Of a stretch of DNA of 40,597 bases, positions 14,150 through 25,000 are shown piece by piece (within the stretch, counting starts at the first letter, position 1; each line of letters begins with the position of its first letter). Origin of the DNA: [Phormidium] sp. LEGE 05292 (lineage in GTDB: Bacteria; Cyanobacteriota; Cyanobacteriia; Cyanobacteriales; Aerosakkonemataceae); assembly GCF_015207735.1 (NCBI RefSeq), contig NZ_JADEWG010000053.1, positions 1 through 40,597 on the forward strand. The letters run 5' to 3'. Under the pieces are notes generated by a model. The model was not told where the DNA came from. It saw nothing but the letters and a program-made list of their open reading frames with translations, and searched no databases. The position numbers were made by a program, and so were the translations under genes.

Positions 14150-17119
14150 TTATTCTGCCCCTTCGATTGGTGCGAAACCTTGACGTTGGATGTTTTCCGT
14201 CACCACGCGGGGTTCAAGGAATTGTAGCAGATAATCGGGCCCTCCGGCTTTAGATCCGACACCAGAAAGTTTAAATCCTCCAAAAGGCTGACGCGAGACG
14301 ATCGCACCCGTAATTCCTCGGTTAATATAAAGATTACCTACCTCAAACTCTGCGGTTGCTTGTTCGATGTGCGAAGGTGTGCGGGAGTACAAACCGCCAG
14401 TTAAGGCAAAGTTCGTACCATTGGCAATTTGCAAAGCTTCTTGGAAATCTTTAGCGCGAATGCAGGCGAGTACAGGGCCGAAAATTTCCTCTTGGGCAAT
14501 TGTAGCAGTTGGCGAGACTTCGCTGAAGATTACCGGGCCGATGAAATATCCCGCTTCTGAAGAAGGCATTTCTAAAACTAGTTTACTTTCCTCTTTGCCT
14601 TTGGCGATGTATTCCCGAATGCGATCGCGTGCCTTAGAATCAACTACAGGGCCGACTTTTGTACTAGGATCTTCAGCATTACCGACGTTTAAACTGCGGG
14701 TAACTTCGACTAAGCGATTCACAAAGGTATCGTATACTGAATCGACGGCAATTACACGCGAACAAGCGGAACATTTTTGCCCACTGTAACCGAAAGCGGA
14801 ATGCACAACCCCGGCAACGGCTTGATCTAAATCCGCACTTTCATCGATAATAATCGCATTCTTGCCACCCATTTCGGCAATTACCCGTTTGAGATGTTTC
14901 TGACCGGGTTGTAAAATGGCAGCATCGGCGTAAATGCGACATCCGACTTCTTGCGAACCTGTGAAAGCTATCATGTTCACATCGGGATGCTTCACCATGT
15001 ACGCGCCAACGACTGAACCTTTCCCTGGTACAAATTGGAAAACTCCGGGAGGCATTCCCGCATCTACCAGGATTTCTGCTAGTTTAGCAGCAATTACGGA
15101 AGAAACTTCCGCAGGTTTCAAAAGCGTGCAATTTCCCGCAACTAACGCCGCTACAGTCATTCCCGTTGCAATGGCAAAGGGGAAATTCCAAGGGGAAATT
15201 ACCACTGCAATTCCCAAAGGTTGATAAATGTAACGGTTAGTTTCGCCAGCGAGGTCGTAGTTGTATCCTTGATCTAAGCGTTCGATTTCGTTGGCATTGT
15301 AACGACAAAAATCGATCGCTTCTGAAACTTCTCCATCTGCTTCTTGTAAAGGTTTGCCAACTTCTAATACAATCCAAGCACAAAGTTCGGCGCGACGTTG
15401 TTCCATTAAATCAGCTGCTTTCCGCAGAATGTCGGCGCGTTCTTTGGCAGATTTTTTCCGCCATTGGGGAAACGCTGCTTTTGCAGCTTTCAGTGCTTGT
15501 TCTGCTTGTTCAACAGATAATAAACCGATTTTACCAACAATTTCTTTGGGATTGGAAGGGTTAACGGAATCAAAAGTTTCGGAAGTATTTTCGTACTTAC
15601 CATTAACTAAAGGTAAGTAAGTTTTACCCAATTGTCCTTTGACAATGCGATAAGCTTCTTGTGCTTTTTCCCGCTTTGCTTTGTCAGCATAATCTGTATC
15701 TGCCACATTGGGAAATGCGCGTTTTGCCGCCAAATCTGATACAGTATTATTAGGAGAAGGCGGTGCTAAGAGTTCTTCAATTGGACGGTCTTCTAAGTTT
15801 TGTCTGAGGAAGGAACTATTAGCAGTATTTTCCAACAAACGACGAATCAAATACGCCATTCCCGGAAGTAATTCCCCATAAGGACAATATACTCTCACCC
15901 GATAACCTTTATCCGCTAAAGCTTTAGCTAATTTATCTCCCATGCCATACAGCACTTGCATTTCAAAGCAACGCTTGGGAACATTTAGAGTTTCGGCAAT
16001 AGCAATTGCGCGTGCTTGCGTTCTGACATTATGACTACCAATTGCTGTATATATATATTGATAGTTCTCTAACAACAGTTGGGTGAGTTTTTCATAATTA
16101 GCATCAGTCGCCGCTTTATCATTATAAACAGGTTGCGACCAATCTCTTTGAGCCGCTTTGATGGTTTCTTGATCCCAATATGCGCCTTTTACCAAACGGA
16201 CTGTTACCGGATATCCTCTCAGTTTTGCCCATTCGATTAAATCTTTCAGGTCTTTTTCACTATCACGCAAGTAACCTTGAATAGTAACACCAATATCGGT
16301 ACGCGAACGGAACTCCTCTTCTAACAAAACTCGTTTTAAAATAGCGAGTGTTAAATCTTTGTAAGCATACTGTTCCATATCAAAATGAACAGCCGCTCCC
16401 AACTCTTGAGCGCGACGGAGTAAAATACGAATACGATCGCTAACTTTCTCTTCACTTCCCTTATCATCCAAAGGGTCAAACTGCGAGTAAAATGCAGTTA
16501 GCTTCACCGAAACCTGTACTTTCGGAATTGCTTGTCCGTCAGCTTCATCAATTTGAGGAATAGTTTTCCAATTCTTAGCAGCTTCCGTCAACTGCTGCAT
16601 CAATTCCAAATACTTTTTCAGATACAACTGTGCTTCCGACTCAGCAATTACCGCCTCACCAAGAAGGTCGATGGTAAAAGCCATTTTATCCTTTCTGAGA
16701 CGTTCGATCGTCTTAATTACCTGCTGAACATTTTCCCCAGCAATGTACTTGTGCGCCAACGCCTCCACCGCCGTCGATACAGTTGTCGCCGCCACCTGTC
16801 CCGGCATAGAATCAGCAGAAGCAAAGTTTAACATTCCCTTCAGTGCGCTGGGAAGTTCCACCGACTCATCGCTCAAGTATTCTTGTAAATGACGCGCAAC
16901 TTCAGTCTTGCTACGCAACGCCGGAAGACAGTCAATGAAGCGAAACAGCTGCACGCGCAAACCTGGATTACTCATCGCCCATGCCAGCAGTTTATCATCC
17001 CAGCGCATTTGGTCGCGCATTTGGGCAAAAAACGAGCGATTTTCCTTAGTTGCTGCTAAAAGTTGTTTAGCAATCTCTTGGGTTTTTGGTTCGTAAGTGT
17101 TATTATTTTGGGCAACCAC
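14150..17119 (-). CDS. putA: Bifunctional proline dehydrogenase / P5C dehydrogenase
   Basis: 989 residues that oxidise proline to glutamate in two steps. The FAD-dependent proline dehydrogenase barrel occupies about 100-460 (VSVKLTAFYSQFDPLD, VRLVKGAYWDQE, YGMGDKLAKAL, RVYCPYGELLPGMAYLIRRLLEN). The aldehyde dehydrogenase domain follows at about 500-975, with PWNFPFAIATGM, FTGSQEVG, the catalytic-base region EMGGKNAIIID and the nucleophile in GQKCSACSR (about residue 780). There is no N-terminal ribbon-helix-helix regulator domain, so it is the non-repressor form common in cyanobacteria. Length fits. It is flanked on both sides by repeat-rich DNA and is probably transcribed alone. Confidence 0.95.
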   Translation of the reverse strand: MVAQNNNTYEPKTQEIAKQLLAATKENRSFFAQMRDQMRWDDKLLAWAMSNPGLRVQLFRFIDCLPALRSKTEVARHLQEYLSDESVELPSALKGMLNFASADSMPGQVAATTVSTAVEALAHKYIAGENVQQVIKTIERLRKDKMAFTIDLLGEAVIAESEAQLYLKKYLELMQQLTEAAKNWKTIPQIDEADGQAIPKVQVSVKLTAFYSQFDPLDDKGSEEKVSDRIRILLRRAQELGAAVHFDMEQYAYKDLTLAILKRVLLEEEFRSRTDIGVTIQGYLRDSEKDLKDLIEWAKLRGYPVTVRLVKGAYWDQETIKAAQRDWSQPVYNDKAATDANYEKLTQLLLENYQYIYTAIGSHNVRTQARAIAIAETLNVPKRCFEMQVLYGMGDKLAKALADKGYRVRVYCPYGELLPGMAYLIRRLLENTANSSFLRQNLEDRPIEELLAPPSPNNTVSDLAAKRAFPNVADTDYADKAKREKAQEAYRIVKGQLGKTYLPLVNGKYENTSETFDSVNPSNPKEIVGKIGLLSVEQAEQALKAAKAAFPQWRKKSAKERADILRKAADLMEQRRAELCAWIVLEVGKPLQEADGEVSEAIDFCRYNANEIERLDQGYNYDLAGETNRYIYQPLGIAVVISPWNFPFAIATGMTVAALVAGNCTLLKPAEVSSVIAAKLAEILVDAGMPPGVFQFVPGKGSVVGAYMVKHPDVNMIAFTGSQEVGCRIYADAAILQPGQKHLKRVIAEMGGKNAIIIDESADLDQAVAGVVHSAFGYSGQKCSACSRVIAVDSVYDTFVNRLVEVTRSLNVGNAEDPSTKVGPVVDSKARDRIREYIAKGKEESKLVLEMPSSEAGYFIGPVIFSEVSPTATIAQEEIFGPVLACIRAKDFQEALQIANGTNFALTGGLYSRTPSHIEQATAEFEVGNLYINRGITGAIVSRQPFGGFKLSGVGSKAGGPDYLLQFLEPRVVTENIQRQGFAPIEGAE

Positions 17120-17227
17120 AATTGCAGACTCCTATTTTAGGCAAGAATCGGGAAAAAATTCCCGCATTTTCTATTGTCGTGCTTTGGAGTGATTTTGCGA
17201 TCGCATCCTCTTCCAAATATATCTCTA

Positions 17228-17289
17228 CATCTGCGTACCCTACGGGAAGGCTACGCATACATCTGCGTTCATCTGCGTTCATCTGCGTA
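17228..17289. repeat. CATCTGCGTT decamers interrupted by a palindromic element
   Basis: CATCTGCGTA at 17228, then a 24-bp element with GCGTA/TACGC ends (17233-17256), then CATCTGCGTT units at 17260, 17270 and 17280. ACATCTGCGT is present on both sides of the element, as if it had entered the array. The 222 bases between the two same-strand genes are mostly repeat. Confidence 0.8.
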
Positions 17290-17332
17290 TTAAAAAAAAG
17301 AACTCAAGCAAAAACAGATAACTTACATATAC

Positions 17333-17362
17333 AATCTGTGTTCATCTGTGTTCATCTGTGGT
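17333..17362. repeat. CATCTGTGTT decamers overlapping a gene end
   Basis: Three CATCTGTGTT-type units (17333, 17343, 17353), a variant of the nearby CATCTGCGTT array. The stop codon and last five to six codons of the Uma2 gene lie inside them. Confidence 0.8.
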
Positions 17363-17938
17363 TAAAAAATCCCTAAAAGCATTAACCGCATCATATTGAT
17401 CTGCCATGCGGGAATAGAACTCTAGCGATCGCAAATCCAACTCCGGCAAAACTTCACTATTACTTACTAATTCATATCCCGTTTCACGCAAACAATAAAC
17501 CGAAATTACCCCATCTTGCCAAAACCAAACTTCTCGCACTCCCACGCGCCGATAAATTTCTAAAACTTCAATTCCGCCACTAGTTACTATCACTTCAATT
17601 GCCAAATCTGGAACAGACTTTCGCGTACCTAAACAATAAGATTCATCAGGTTCTTTTCTTGCGGCTAACTCCTTTTTCCCGATCGTTATACTCCCCCTTC
17701 CATAAAACCGAATGTTTTTCATCCGCAGATAAATCTCTAAAAGTTGACCTAAAGTGTTTCTAGGTTCTTCGTGTTCTTCAGATAAGGGAGACATAATTTC
17801 TAAACACCCATCCAAATAAGTTAGACGTGCTCCTGTTCCTGCCAAATCTGCATCCAGTTTTAAGAGAGTTTCCCATGTTATATTTGACAGCAAAGCTGCA
17901 TTTGTAACCAATCCTAGTTGAGAAGTTGCGACAAACAT
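17342..17938 (-). CDS. Uma2-family (DUF820) endonuclease-like protein
   Basis: 198 residues of the Uma2 family, a PD-(D/E)XK nuclease-fold group with many paralogues in cyanobacteria and no firmly known role. Diagnostic pieces are YLDGCLEIMSPLSEEHE (about 40-56), KSVPDLAIEVIVTSGG (about 107-122) and VLEIYRRVGVREVWFWQDG (about 125-143). The C-terminal TTDEHR is encoded by the CATCTGTGTT repeat, so the natural end has probably been rewritten. It has the usual length and an intact acidic core. Many Uma2 genes belong to mobile or variable gene content, in keeping with the repeat-rich flanks. Confidence 0.88.
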   Translation of the reverse strand: MFVATSQLGLVTNAALLSNITWETLLKLDADLAGTGARLTYLDGCLEIMSPLSEEHEEPRNTLGQLLEIYLRMKNIRFYGRGSITIGKKELAARKEPDESYCLGTRKSVPDLAIEVIVTSGGIEVLEIYRRVGVREVWFWQDGVISVYCLRETGYELVSNSEVLPELDLRSLEFYSRMADQYDAVNAFRDFLTTDEHR

Positions 17939-18018
17939 CTAAATCACCTTTTGCGATCGCATTTCCAGTCTAACTTACTTGACTCTCGCTACTCATACAT
18001 TTACGTGACTGGATGTGT

Positions 18019-18837
18019 TCACTGTTGAATTGTGGGTGGTAATTCATTGGGGGCAATATTAATAAATGGTAGCGCACCATTGCCACCTAAAACAGTGGGG
18101 AAATGTCCATCCCATTTGTCGATCGCTCTTTTTTGCAAAATCTCCGCTGTTAAATTTTCTCGGAGTAATCTTTGTGCTTCTGCTTGTCCTTTGGCGCGGT
18201 TAATTTCTGCTTGGGCTTCTTGGGTAGCTTTCAAAGCTAAAAACTCTGCTTTTTTTGCTTCTTGTTCAGCAATTTGTTTGGCTTCTACTGCTTCACTAAA
18301 CCTTTGGGAAAAGCGAATATTTACCAGAGAAATATCATCAACTACAATATTATATTGAGCTAGTCTTGAAGTCAATTGATTGTCAATTCCGGCTTTTACT
18401 TCTCCCCGTTTAGTAATAATTTGTTCCGCAGTGTAAAGCGCCATTACCGCTTTTAAAATTTCTTCAACTGCGGGATTAATAATGCGTTGCACTACCTCAT
18501 CTTCATCACCTATTTGTTGAAAGACAATATTCGATTTTTCTGGGCTAATGTGCCAGTTAAGAGCTACATCTGTAAACACATCTTGCAAATCTTTTGAGGA
18601 AGCTTGCCCAGGGATTTGATGTTTTTGAACTCGGACACTGAGAGTTTTTACAGTGTTAACTATGGGGATAATAGGGTGTATTCCTTCAGTTAATACCTGC
18701 TCTTGAACTTGTCCAAATTTCATGACAACGCCCCGTTGTCCGGCATTGATAATTACAAAAGGTTTAAAAAAAATTGCGACTACTAAAAGCAATATGGTAA
18801 TAGCTGCCAAGATGTAAGAACCATTGGAAGATTTCAT
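18019..18837 (-). CDS. Prohibitin / SPFH (Band 7) membrane protein
   Basis: 272 residues. One N-terminal membrane helix (about 9-31), then a Band 7/SPFH domain (about 30-190) beginning INAGQRGVVMKFGQVQEQVL with the GIHPIIPIVNTVKTLSVR hallmark, then a long Ala/Glu/Lys-rich coiled coil (about 185-240). This matches bacterial prohibitins, which form ring-like membrane scaffolds and are often linked to membrane protease control and stress. It is followed by the Uma2 gene and preceded by the kinase-receptor gene, all on the same strand with modest gaps. Confidence 0.9.
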   Translation of the reverse strand: MKSSNGSYILAAITILLLVVAIFFKPFVIINAGQRGVVMKFGQVQEQVLTEGIHPIIPIVNTVKTLSVRVQKHQIPGQASSKDLQDVFTDVALNWHISPEKSNIVFQQIGDEDEVVQRIINPAVEEILKAVMALYTAEQIITKRGEVKAGIDNQLTSRLAQYNIVVDDISLVNIRFSQRFSEAVEAKQIAEQEAKKAEFLALKATQEAQAEINRAKGQAEAQRLLRENLTAEILQKRAIDKWDGHFPTVLGGNGALPFINIAPNELPPTIQQ

Positions 18838-18908
18838 TAGTTATTGACCTGACTTTTTAGCTGTTATTGCTAATATAGCGAAGAAATGCTGAAAGATTCC
18901 ATAAGTAA

Positions 18909-21182
18909 TTACTTTAACGGAGTGAACTGATAACCATTTTCCGCTTTTCCGGGAGATTTCGGAGTAACTATTACTAATTGTACTGGAGCTTCGCGATCGC
19001 CTGTAGAACGAAAACTTACATCTCCGGTAGCTCCAGAAATTGTAAAATCTGGTGCAGAAAGCGATCGCTGTACGCCTTCGCGGGTAGGATTTTTACCAAT
19101 AGCAATAATTAAAGCTTGAGTAGCATCATAAGCAAGCGCCGTGCGCCAATTAACATTTCCGCCCCAAATTTTTAAGCCATGATTCTGAAATATTTCTCCC
19201 TGTTTTCCGGTAATATTTCCCGGAATTGCTAACACCATTCCTGCGGCATCTTCCGCACCAATTTGTAAAGTTTTATCGCTATAAAAACCATCTCCAGCTA
19301 ATAAATTTAAGCGGCGACGGTTGATATGTACAACTTGCAAAGCGCGATCGGCTACATCACTGCTAGGTAATAGCATAATCACTTCTGCACTTTTTTCAAT
19401 TGCTTGATCGACGCTAGCTTTAGCGTTAAAGTCAGGTCTAGCCAAATCAATTTCCGTTAAAACTTTGCCTTTTCCTGCATAAAACAAAGCATTTTTAAAT
19501 TCATCTTTTAAAGATTTACTATACATACTAGCGGAATTATAAAAAACTATCACTTTTTCTTTTTTCAATTCAGTTAACATATAATTACTCAAAGCTCTGG
19601 CGGTGAAGCGATCGCTCGGCATAGTGCGGAAAATATAACCACCAAATCCCGATAATTGTACGGCTGAACTAATCGGAGAAATTGCTACTAATTCTGCTTC
19701 TTGATAAACTGATGCGGCTGCCAAAGTTGTATCACTAATTCCATGCCCTACTACACCTAAAACTTCAGGATTTTTTACCAATTCTTGGGCTACAGATTGA
19801 GCCACTTTTGATTGATTATCATCATGAGCAATACCCACTTTCAGCGGAATTCCATTAATTCCACCAGCAGCATTAATTTCCTCTTGTGCTTGGGCGACAC
19901 CGCGCAACATTTCCAAAGCACTCTGAGAACTCGTAACTAACGGTACAACTGCGGCAATACTGTAAGCTCTGGCATTACCAATTTGGGCATTATTCAAATA
20001 AATAAAAGTTTCTGGATCGCTACGATTGACTTTTCTAGCTTTTTGAAAAGCTAAAATTGCTTGTTTATAAGCACCAGATTTTATTAAATGTATTCCTTCT
20101 TGTTTATAAGGGTTAATTTGCCAGGGAGTTAAACTTTTAGTGCCGAAACTAATCCGTTCAGCAGCAGAATCCGATTGATTAGTTGTCTGAAACAAAAAAT
20201 TTAAATTGAAGTTTGTAGATAGGGAAAATAAAGATTTACCAAACCAGGCAATTAGGAAAATAACTGCTGCTACTCCAGTAGCAATCAGCAATAATCGCTT
20301 GACTTTTACTAAATTTTCTTGTTTAATTTCTGAAGGTAATTCTGTCTGAATAACAGGGCTAGAAATTTTTCCCAACGCTTCTAATACTTGGGAGACTGAC
20401 TGATAGCGATCGCTCCAGTGATAACGCACCATTTTATCTAAAATGTCTGCCAAATTTGGGCTGACTTGGGTATGGTTTTGCCAGATAATTTCATGATTTT
20501 GTGGGCTATTTGGCAGTTGCAGCGGCTGGAGTCCTGTTAAAGCTTTAATACCAATCATTCCCAAGGCATAAATATCACTATTAAACCTGGGTTTTCCCGC
20601 CAATTGTTCAAGAGGCATATAACCTTGAGTACCAATTCCCACCGTTAATTCCATTTGATCTTTTGGCTCACCTGCCATTTGAGTTTCGATGGACTTAACC
20701 GCACCAAAATCAATTAAAACTAACTTTCCATCCGAATTCCGACGAATTAAATTACTCGGCTTAATATCGCGGTGAATTACACCTTGGTTATGAACATAAC
20801 TGAGAATTCCTAAAACATCTTCTAACAAATTTAGTACATAAACTTCTGATTGTTTTTTGCCTGTTCCTAATTCATCACTCAGAGAACGCCCTTCAATAAA
20901 TTCTTGGACTAAGTAGAATTCTTTTTCTTCTTCAAAATAAGCCAATAGTCGGGGAATTTGATCGTGTCGTCCCAACTTTTCTAGGGTTTCTGCTTCAGTA
21001 TAAAAAAGTCGTCGAGCTACAGTTAAAAAACTTGTATTCTGATTAGTAGGACGAAAGCGTTTGACCACACATCTCGGATGACCTGGACGTTGCTGGTCTT
21101 GGGCGATATAGGTTTCGCCAAATCCTCCAGCACCGAGAACTTGAATTATTTGGTATCTTGCCCCTAACAGTTTTCCCAACAT
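18909..21182 (-). CDS. Ser/Thr kinase fused to an ABC-type ligand-binding receptor domain
   Basis: 757 residues. N-terminal Hanks-type kinase: glycine loop LGAGGFGETY (about 16-25), VVKRF lysine near 39, VIHRDIKPSN near 134-143, LIDFGAVKS near 155, and GYMPLEQ as the activation-segment end. One membrane helix (about 297-316, LLLIATGVAAVIFLIAWFG) is followed by a linker with a short TPR-like stretch, then a Peripla_BP_6 domain (about 405-745; AQEEINAAGGINGIPLKVGIA). The design puts the ligand-binding domain outside and the kinase inside, like a receptor kinase. The ligand is probably an amino acid or similar small molecule by family. Cyanobacteria carry several such fusions. Confidence 0.9.
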   Translation of the reverse strand: MLGKLLGARYQIIQVLGAGGFGETYIAQDQQRPGHPRCVVKRFRPTNQNTSFLTVARRLFYTEAETLEKLGRHDQIPRLLAYFEEEKEFYLVQEFIEGRSLSDELGTGKKQSEVYVLNLLEDVLGILSYVHNQGVIHRDIKPSNLIRRNSDGKLVLIDFGAVKSIETQMAGEPKDQMELTVGIGTQGYMPLEQLAGKPRFNSDIYALGMIGIKALTGLQPLQLPNSPQNHEIIWQNHTQVSPNLADILDKMVRYHWSDRYQSVSQVLEALGKISSPVIQTELPSEIKQENLVKVKRLLLIATGVAAVIFLIAWFGKSLFSLSTNFNLNFLFQTTNQSDSAAERISFGTKSLTPWQINPYKQEGIHLIKSGAYKQAILAFQKARKVNRSDPETFIYLNNAQIGNARAYSIAAVVPLVTSSQSALEMLRGVAQAQEEINAAGGINGIPLKVGIAHDDNQSKVAQSVAQELVKNPEVLGVVGHGISDTTLAAASVYQEAELVAISPISSAVQLSGFGGYIFRTMPSDRFTARALSNYMLTELKKEKVIVFYNSASMYSKSLKDEFKNALFYAGKGKVLTEIDLARPDFNAKASVDQAIEKSAEVIMLLPSSDVADRALQVVHINRRRLNLLAGDGFYSDKTLQIGAEDAAGMVLAIPGNITGKQGEIFQNHGLKIWGGNVNWRTALAYDATQALIIAIGKNPTREGVQRSLSAPDFTISGATGDVSFRSTGDREAPVQLVIVTPKSPGKAENGYQFTPLK

Positions 21183-21350
21183 AGCTTACATTTTAATTAA
21201 TTTAATTGTTTATTTTGAGTAGTATATTAAGCTTTATTCTAAGTATGATTAATCGCTCATCCGATTTTATATTTTACTTTTGGGATGTATCCTTCTTTGG
21301 TTTTGGTCATGCTTTGTATGGTTACACTTATAGATAAAAGGTGTTTAAAG

Positions 21351-22049
21351 ATGAAGATAAATCAACGTCATGATTGGCCTTTGACAGCGGAAGAAGCAAT
21401 TATTATCCAACAGCAGTTAGCCTCAGAGGTAATTACTTCGGATCAGTTGACTACTGTACAGTATGTTGCGGGGGTTGATGTAGGATTTACCGAATCTGGA
21501 AGCATTACACGAGCAGCTGTAGCAGTTTTAAGTTTTTCTGACTTGCAGTTGCAAGAGTATGCGATCGCCTACCGTCCCACCACTTTTCCCTACGTTCCGG
21601 GATTTCTCTCTTTTAGAGAAGTTCCAGCAGTAATAGAAGCATTGGAAAAACTCAGTATTACACCCAATTTAATCTTATGCGATGGTCAGGGAATCGCACA
21701 TCCGCGTCGTTTTGGGATTGCTTGTCACTTAGGTTTACTCACGGATATTCCAGCGATCGGAGTGGCAAAATCTTTGTTAGTTGGCAAACACGCGGAATTG
21801 CCAGATCAACGGGAAGCTTGGCAACCTTTGGTATATCGTAACCAGACAGTAGGGGCGGTTTTACGAACACGCACAGGAGTAAAACCTGTTTATGTTTCAA
21901 GCGGACATAAAATTAGTTTAGCTACAGCGATTGATTATGTTTTGCGTTGTACTACCAAATATCGTTTACCAGAAACAACTCGTTGGGCTGATAAATTAGC
22001 CTCAAATCGTGGGTCAATATTGCCAGAAAATCTCAAATCTGAAATCTAA
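21351..22049 (+). CDS. nfi: Endonuclease V
   Basis: 232 residues from ATG 21351, chosen over an upstream ATG at 21285 because AAAGGTG lies at suitable distance and [16 protein letters not shown] begins the family's usual N-terminus. Endonuclease V nicks DNA or RNA near deoxyinosine/inosine. The active-site residues are in VAGVDVGF (first Asp), FREVPA (Glu) and [12 protein letters not shown] (second Asp), and [13 protein letters not shown] closes the fold. Length is normal. It is divergent from the kinase-receptor gene. It precedes the hybrid histidine kinase by 37 bases on the same strand, so they may share a transcript. Confidence 0.93.
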   Translation: MKINQRHDWPLTAEEAIIIQQQLASEVITSDQLTTVQYVAGVDVGFTESGSITRAAVAVLSFSDLQLQEYAIAYRPTTFPYVPGFLSFREVPAVIEALEKLSITPNLILCDGQGIAHPRRFGIACHLGLLTDIPAIGVAKSLLVGKHAELPDQREAWQPLVYRNQTVGAVLRTRTGVKPVYVSSGHKISLATAIDYVLRCTTKYRLPETTRWADKLASNRGSILPENLKSEI

Positions 22050-22086
22050 ACTCGAATGACCAACTTTACCGATTATTCTTGTTATT

Positions 22087-25000
22087 ATGCAGAACCAAGA
22101 AAATAGTTCAATGATCAATTATCATCCTTTAACTATTACAGCAGACACTACAGTAGATGTAGCGATCGCATTAATGAGCCAAAATTCTACTAACTATTTG
22201 GTAGTATTGGCTAACACTGAACCAGAAAGTCCTATAGTTGGCTTATTCACAGAACGAGAGATAATACAATTAACCGCTTCCGGTATTCAATTGAGTAACT
22301 TATCTCTGGATTCTGTCATTAGTAAAGAGTTAATTACCATTAATGAAACCGCCACAACAGATTTGTTTGGGGTCACTTCTTTATTACGTAAACATCAAAT
22401 TAATTATTTACCTGTAGTTGGTAAAACAGGTAATTTCATTGGTATAATCACTCAGCAAAGTATTCAAGATCGCTTACTAGAAGCCATCAATACCAAAGAA
22501 GTTAATCAAAAGCTTACTGAATTACAAAATTTAATTGAGCAGCAAGCCAGAGAATTAAAGATTTTAAATGACAAATTACAAAATACTATTCATCATCGTA
22601 ACTTAGCCGAAGAAAAAGTCCTTTCTTCCGAACAAAAGCTGCGTAGAGTCTTTGCAGCAATGACCGATTTATTGATGGTTATTAATCTGGCAGAAGGTCA
22701 GGTAAAAGATGTGGAAATTTTTCCCACTAATTTAACGAATTTACCTAATAGTAATGAATTAGTTGAATACATATTAGAAAATTTAAATTATTGCGATAAC
22801 AATTCAGTAAATTTATTAAGTCTGATTCAAGAATCATTAATGAAAAATCAAATAATTAATTTTGATCGTCAAATAAGTTTTTTTCAACAAGAATTCTGGT
22901 TTAGTATTAGTATTTCCCCCTTTTCAGATAATTCTGTGCTGTGGGTAGCGAGAGATATTACCGCTCGTAAACAAGCAGAACACGCATGGGAAAAAAGCGA
23001 AGCACGCTTCCAAACATTAGTCGCTAATATACCAGGAGCAGTTTATGAATTTGTAATAAATTCCCATGATGGTATCAGTTTGGAATATATAAGTCCGGCG
23101 ATCGAAGAAATTTACGAATTTACGCATGAAGAAGTATTAGAAGAGCCACAAATTTTGTTCGATGCTTTTCATCCAGACGATCGCCAAAGCTACGAAGAAG
23201 CTGTCACTATTAGTCGCCAAAACTTATCACCTTTTTCTCATGAATGGCGGATTATTACACCTTCGGGAAAGTTGAAATGGGTGCAAGCAAACTCACAACC
23301 AGAACGACGAAACAATGGTGATATTATTTGGTACGGTGTATTATTTGATGTGAGCGATCGCAAATTTGCCGAACAAGCATTACAAGAGAGTAAAACTAAT
23401 TTAGCAACTGCTCAAAGAGTCGCTCATATTGGCAGTTGGCAATTTGATGTATTTCAAAGAAAAGTTACATGGTCGGAAGAATTATTCCACATTTTTGGGT
23501 TAGATCCTACCAACCCAGAACCAACATTTGACGAACATAAACAATTAATTTATCCAGAAGATTGTGATGTTTGGTATCAAATAGTTACTGATAGTTTACA
23601 GACCGGAAAATCTTACACACAAATATATCGAATTATTCGTCCTGATAGTGAAATCCGTTACATTGAAGGGAGAGGAGAAGCTATTTTTAATGATGCCCAA
23701 GAAGTCATCCAATTATATGGCACAGCAATGGATGTTACGGAACGCAAGCAAGCAGAAATAGCTTTGCGGGAAAGTGAGGAAAAATTCCGTGCTATTTTCA
23801 ATCAAGCAATTCAATTCATAGGTTTATTGCAACCCGATGGGATGATTTTAGAAATTAATCAAACGGCTCTAGATTTTGCGGGAATCGCTAGAGAGGATGT
23901 CATAGATAAACTATTTTGGGAAACTAAATGGTGGACAATTTCTCCAGAAACCCAATCCGAGTTAAAATTGGCGATCGCAGCCGCAGCAGCGGGAGCTTTG
24001 ATGCGTTATGAAGTAGATGTAATTGGTAAAGATAACCAAACAGTCACCATTGATTTTTCCCTACGTCCAATTTGTAATCAACAAGGAGAGGTAACTTTAT
24101 TAATTGCGGAAGGAAGAGACATTAGCGATCGCAAAACCTTAGAGCAAAAACTCGCCTTCAGAGAAGCTTTACTCAATGCCTTTTTCTACTCAGCACCAGT
24201 AGGATTATGTATTGTAGATGAAGAATTGCGATATGTAAAAATCAACCAACAATTAGCAGAAATTAATGGCTTACCTACATCAGAACATATTGGCAAAAAC
24301 TTTTACCAAATCTTACCTGAAGTAGCCCCTAGTTTAGTTCCATTATTTCAGCAAGTTTTAACCAAAGATGAAGCAGCACTTAACTTAGAAATTAGGGGAG
24401 AAGTTCCCAGTCAACCAGGAGTTTTACGAGATTGGATAGTGTCTTTATTTCCCATTCCTGGAGAAGATGGAAATTCTCGCAGCGTCGGATCGGTTGTGGT
24501 GGAAGTTACAGAACGGAAACGGGTAGAAAAAGCTTTACGGGAAAGCGCCAAACGGGAACAAGCACTCACACAAGTAATTCAAAAAATTCGCCAAACATTA
24601 GAATTGCCGGAAATATTCAGTGCTACAACCACTGAATTGCGACAACTTTTAGATTGCGATCGCGTCACCATTTATCGCTTTCATGATGATTGTAGTGGAG
24701 AATTTGTCTCTGAATCAGTAGCAGATGGTTGGATTTCTTTGTTAGAAGTACAACAGCAAAATCCTCAACTAACAGCTTGTACCTTAAAGAAAGAAGAATG
24801 TGTCATCAAAAAATTAAATCAACACGATCTAGAAAACCACACCGCCAATTATTTAGCCGTAGCCGATATCTATCAAAGCGAACTTACTAATTGTCACATT
24901 GAGATTTTAGAAAAATTTCAATCCAAAGCTTATTTAACGGTGCCAATTTTTTCTGGGAATCACTTCTGGGGCTTACTAGCAGTTTATCAAAATTATCGCC

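Noticed and set aside
14367-17096. Several long open frames on + opposite the proline-oxidation gene
   Set aside because: They are antisense shadows of a strongly conserved gene, without ribosome-binding sites or protein-like patterns.
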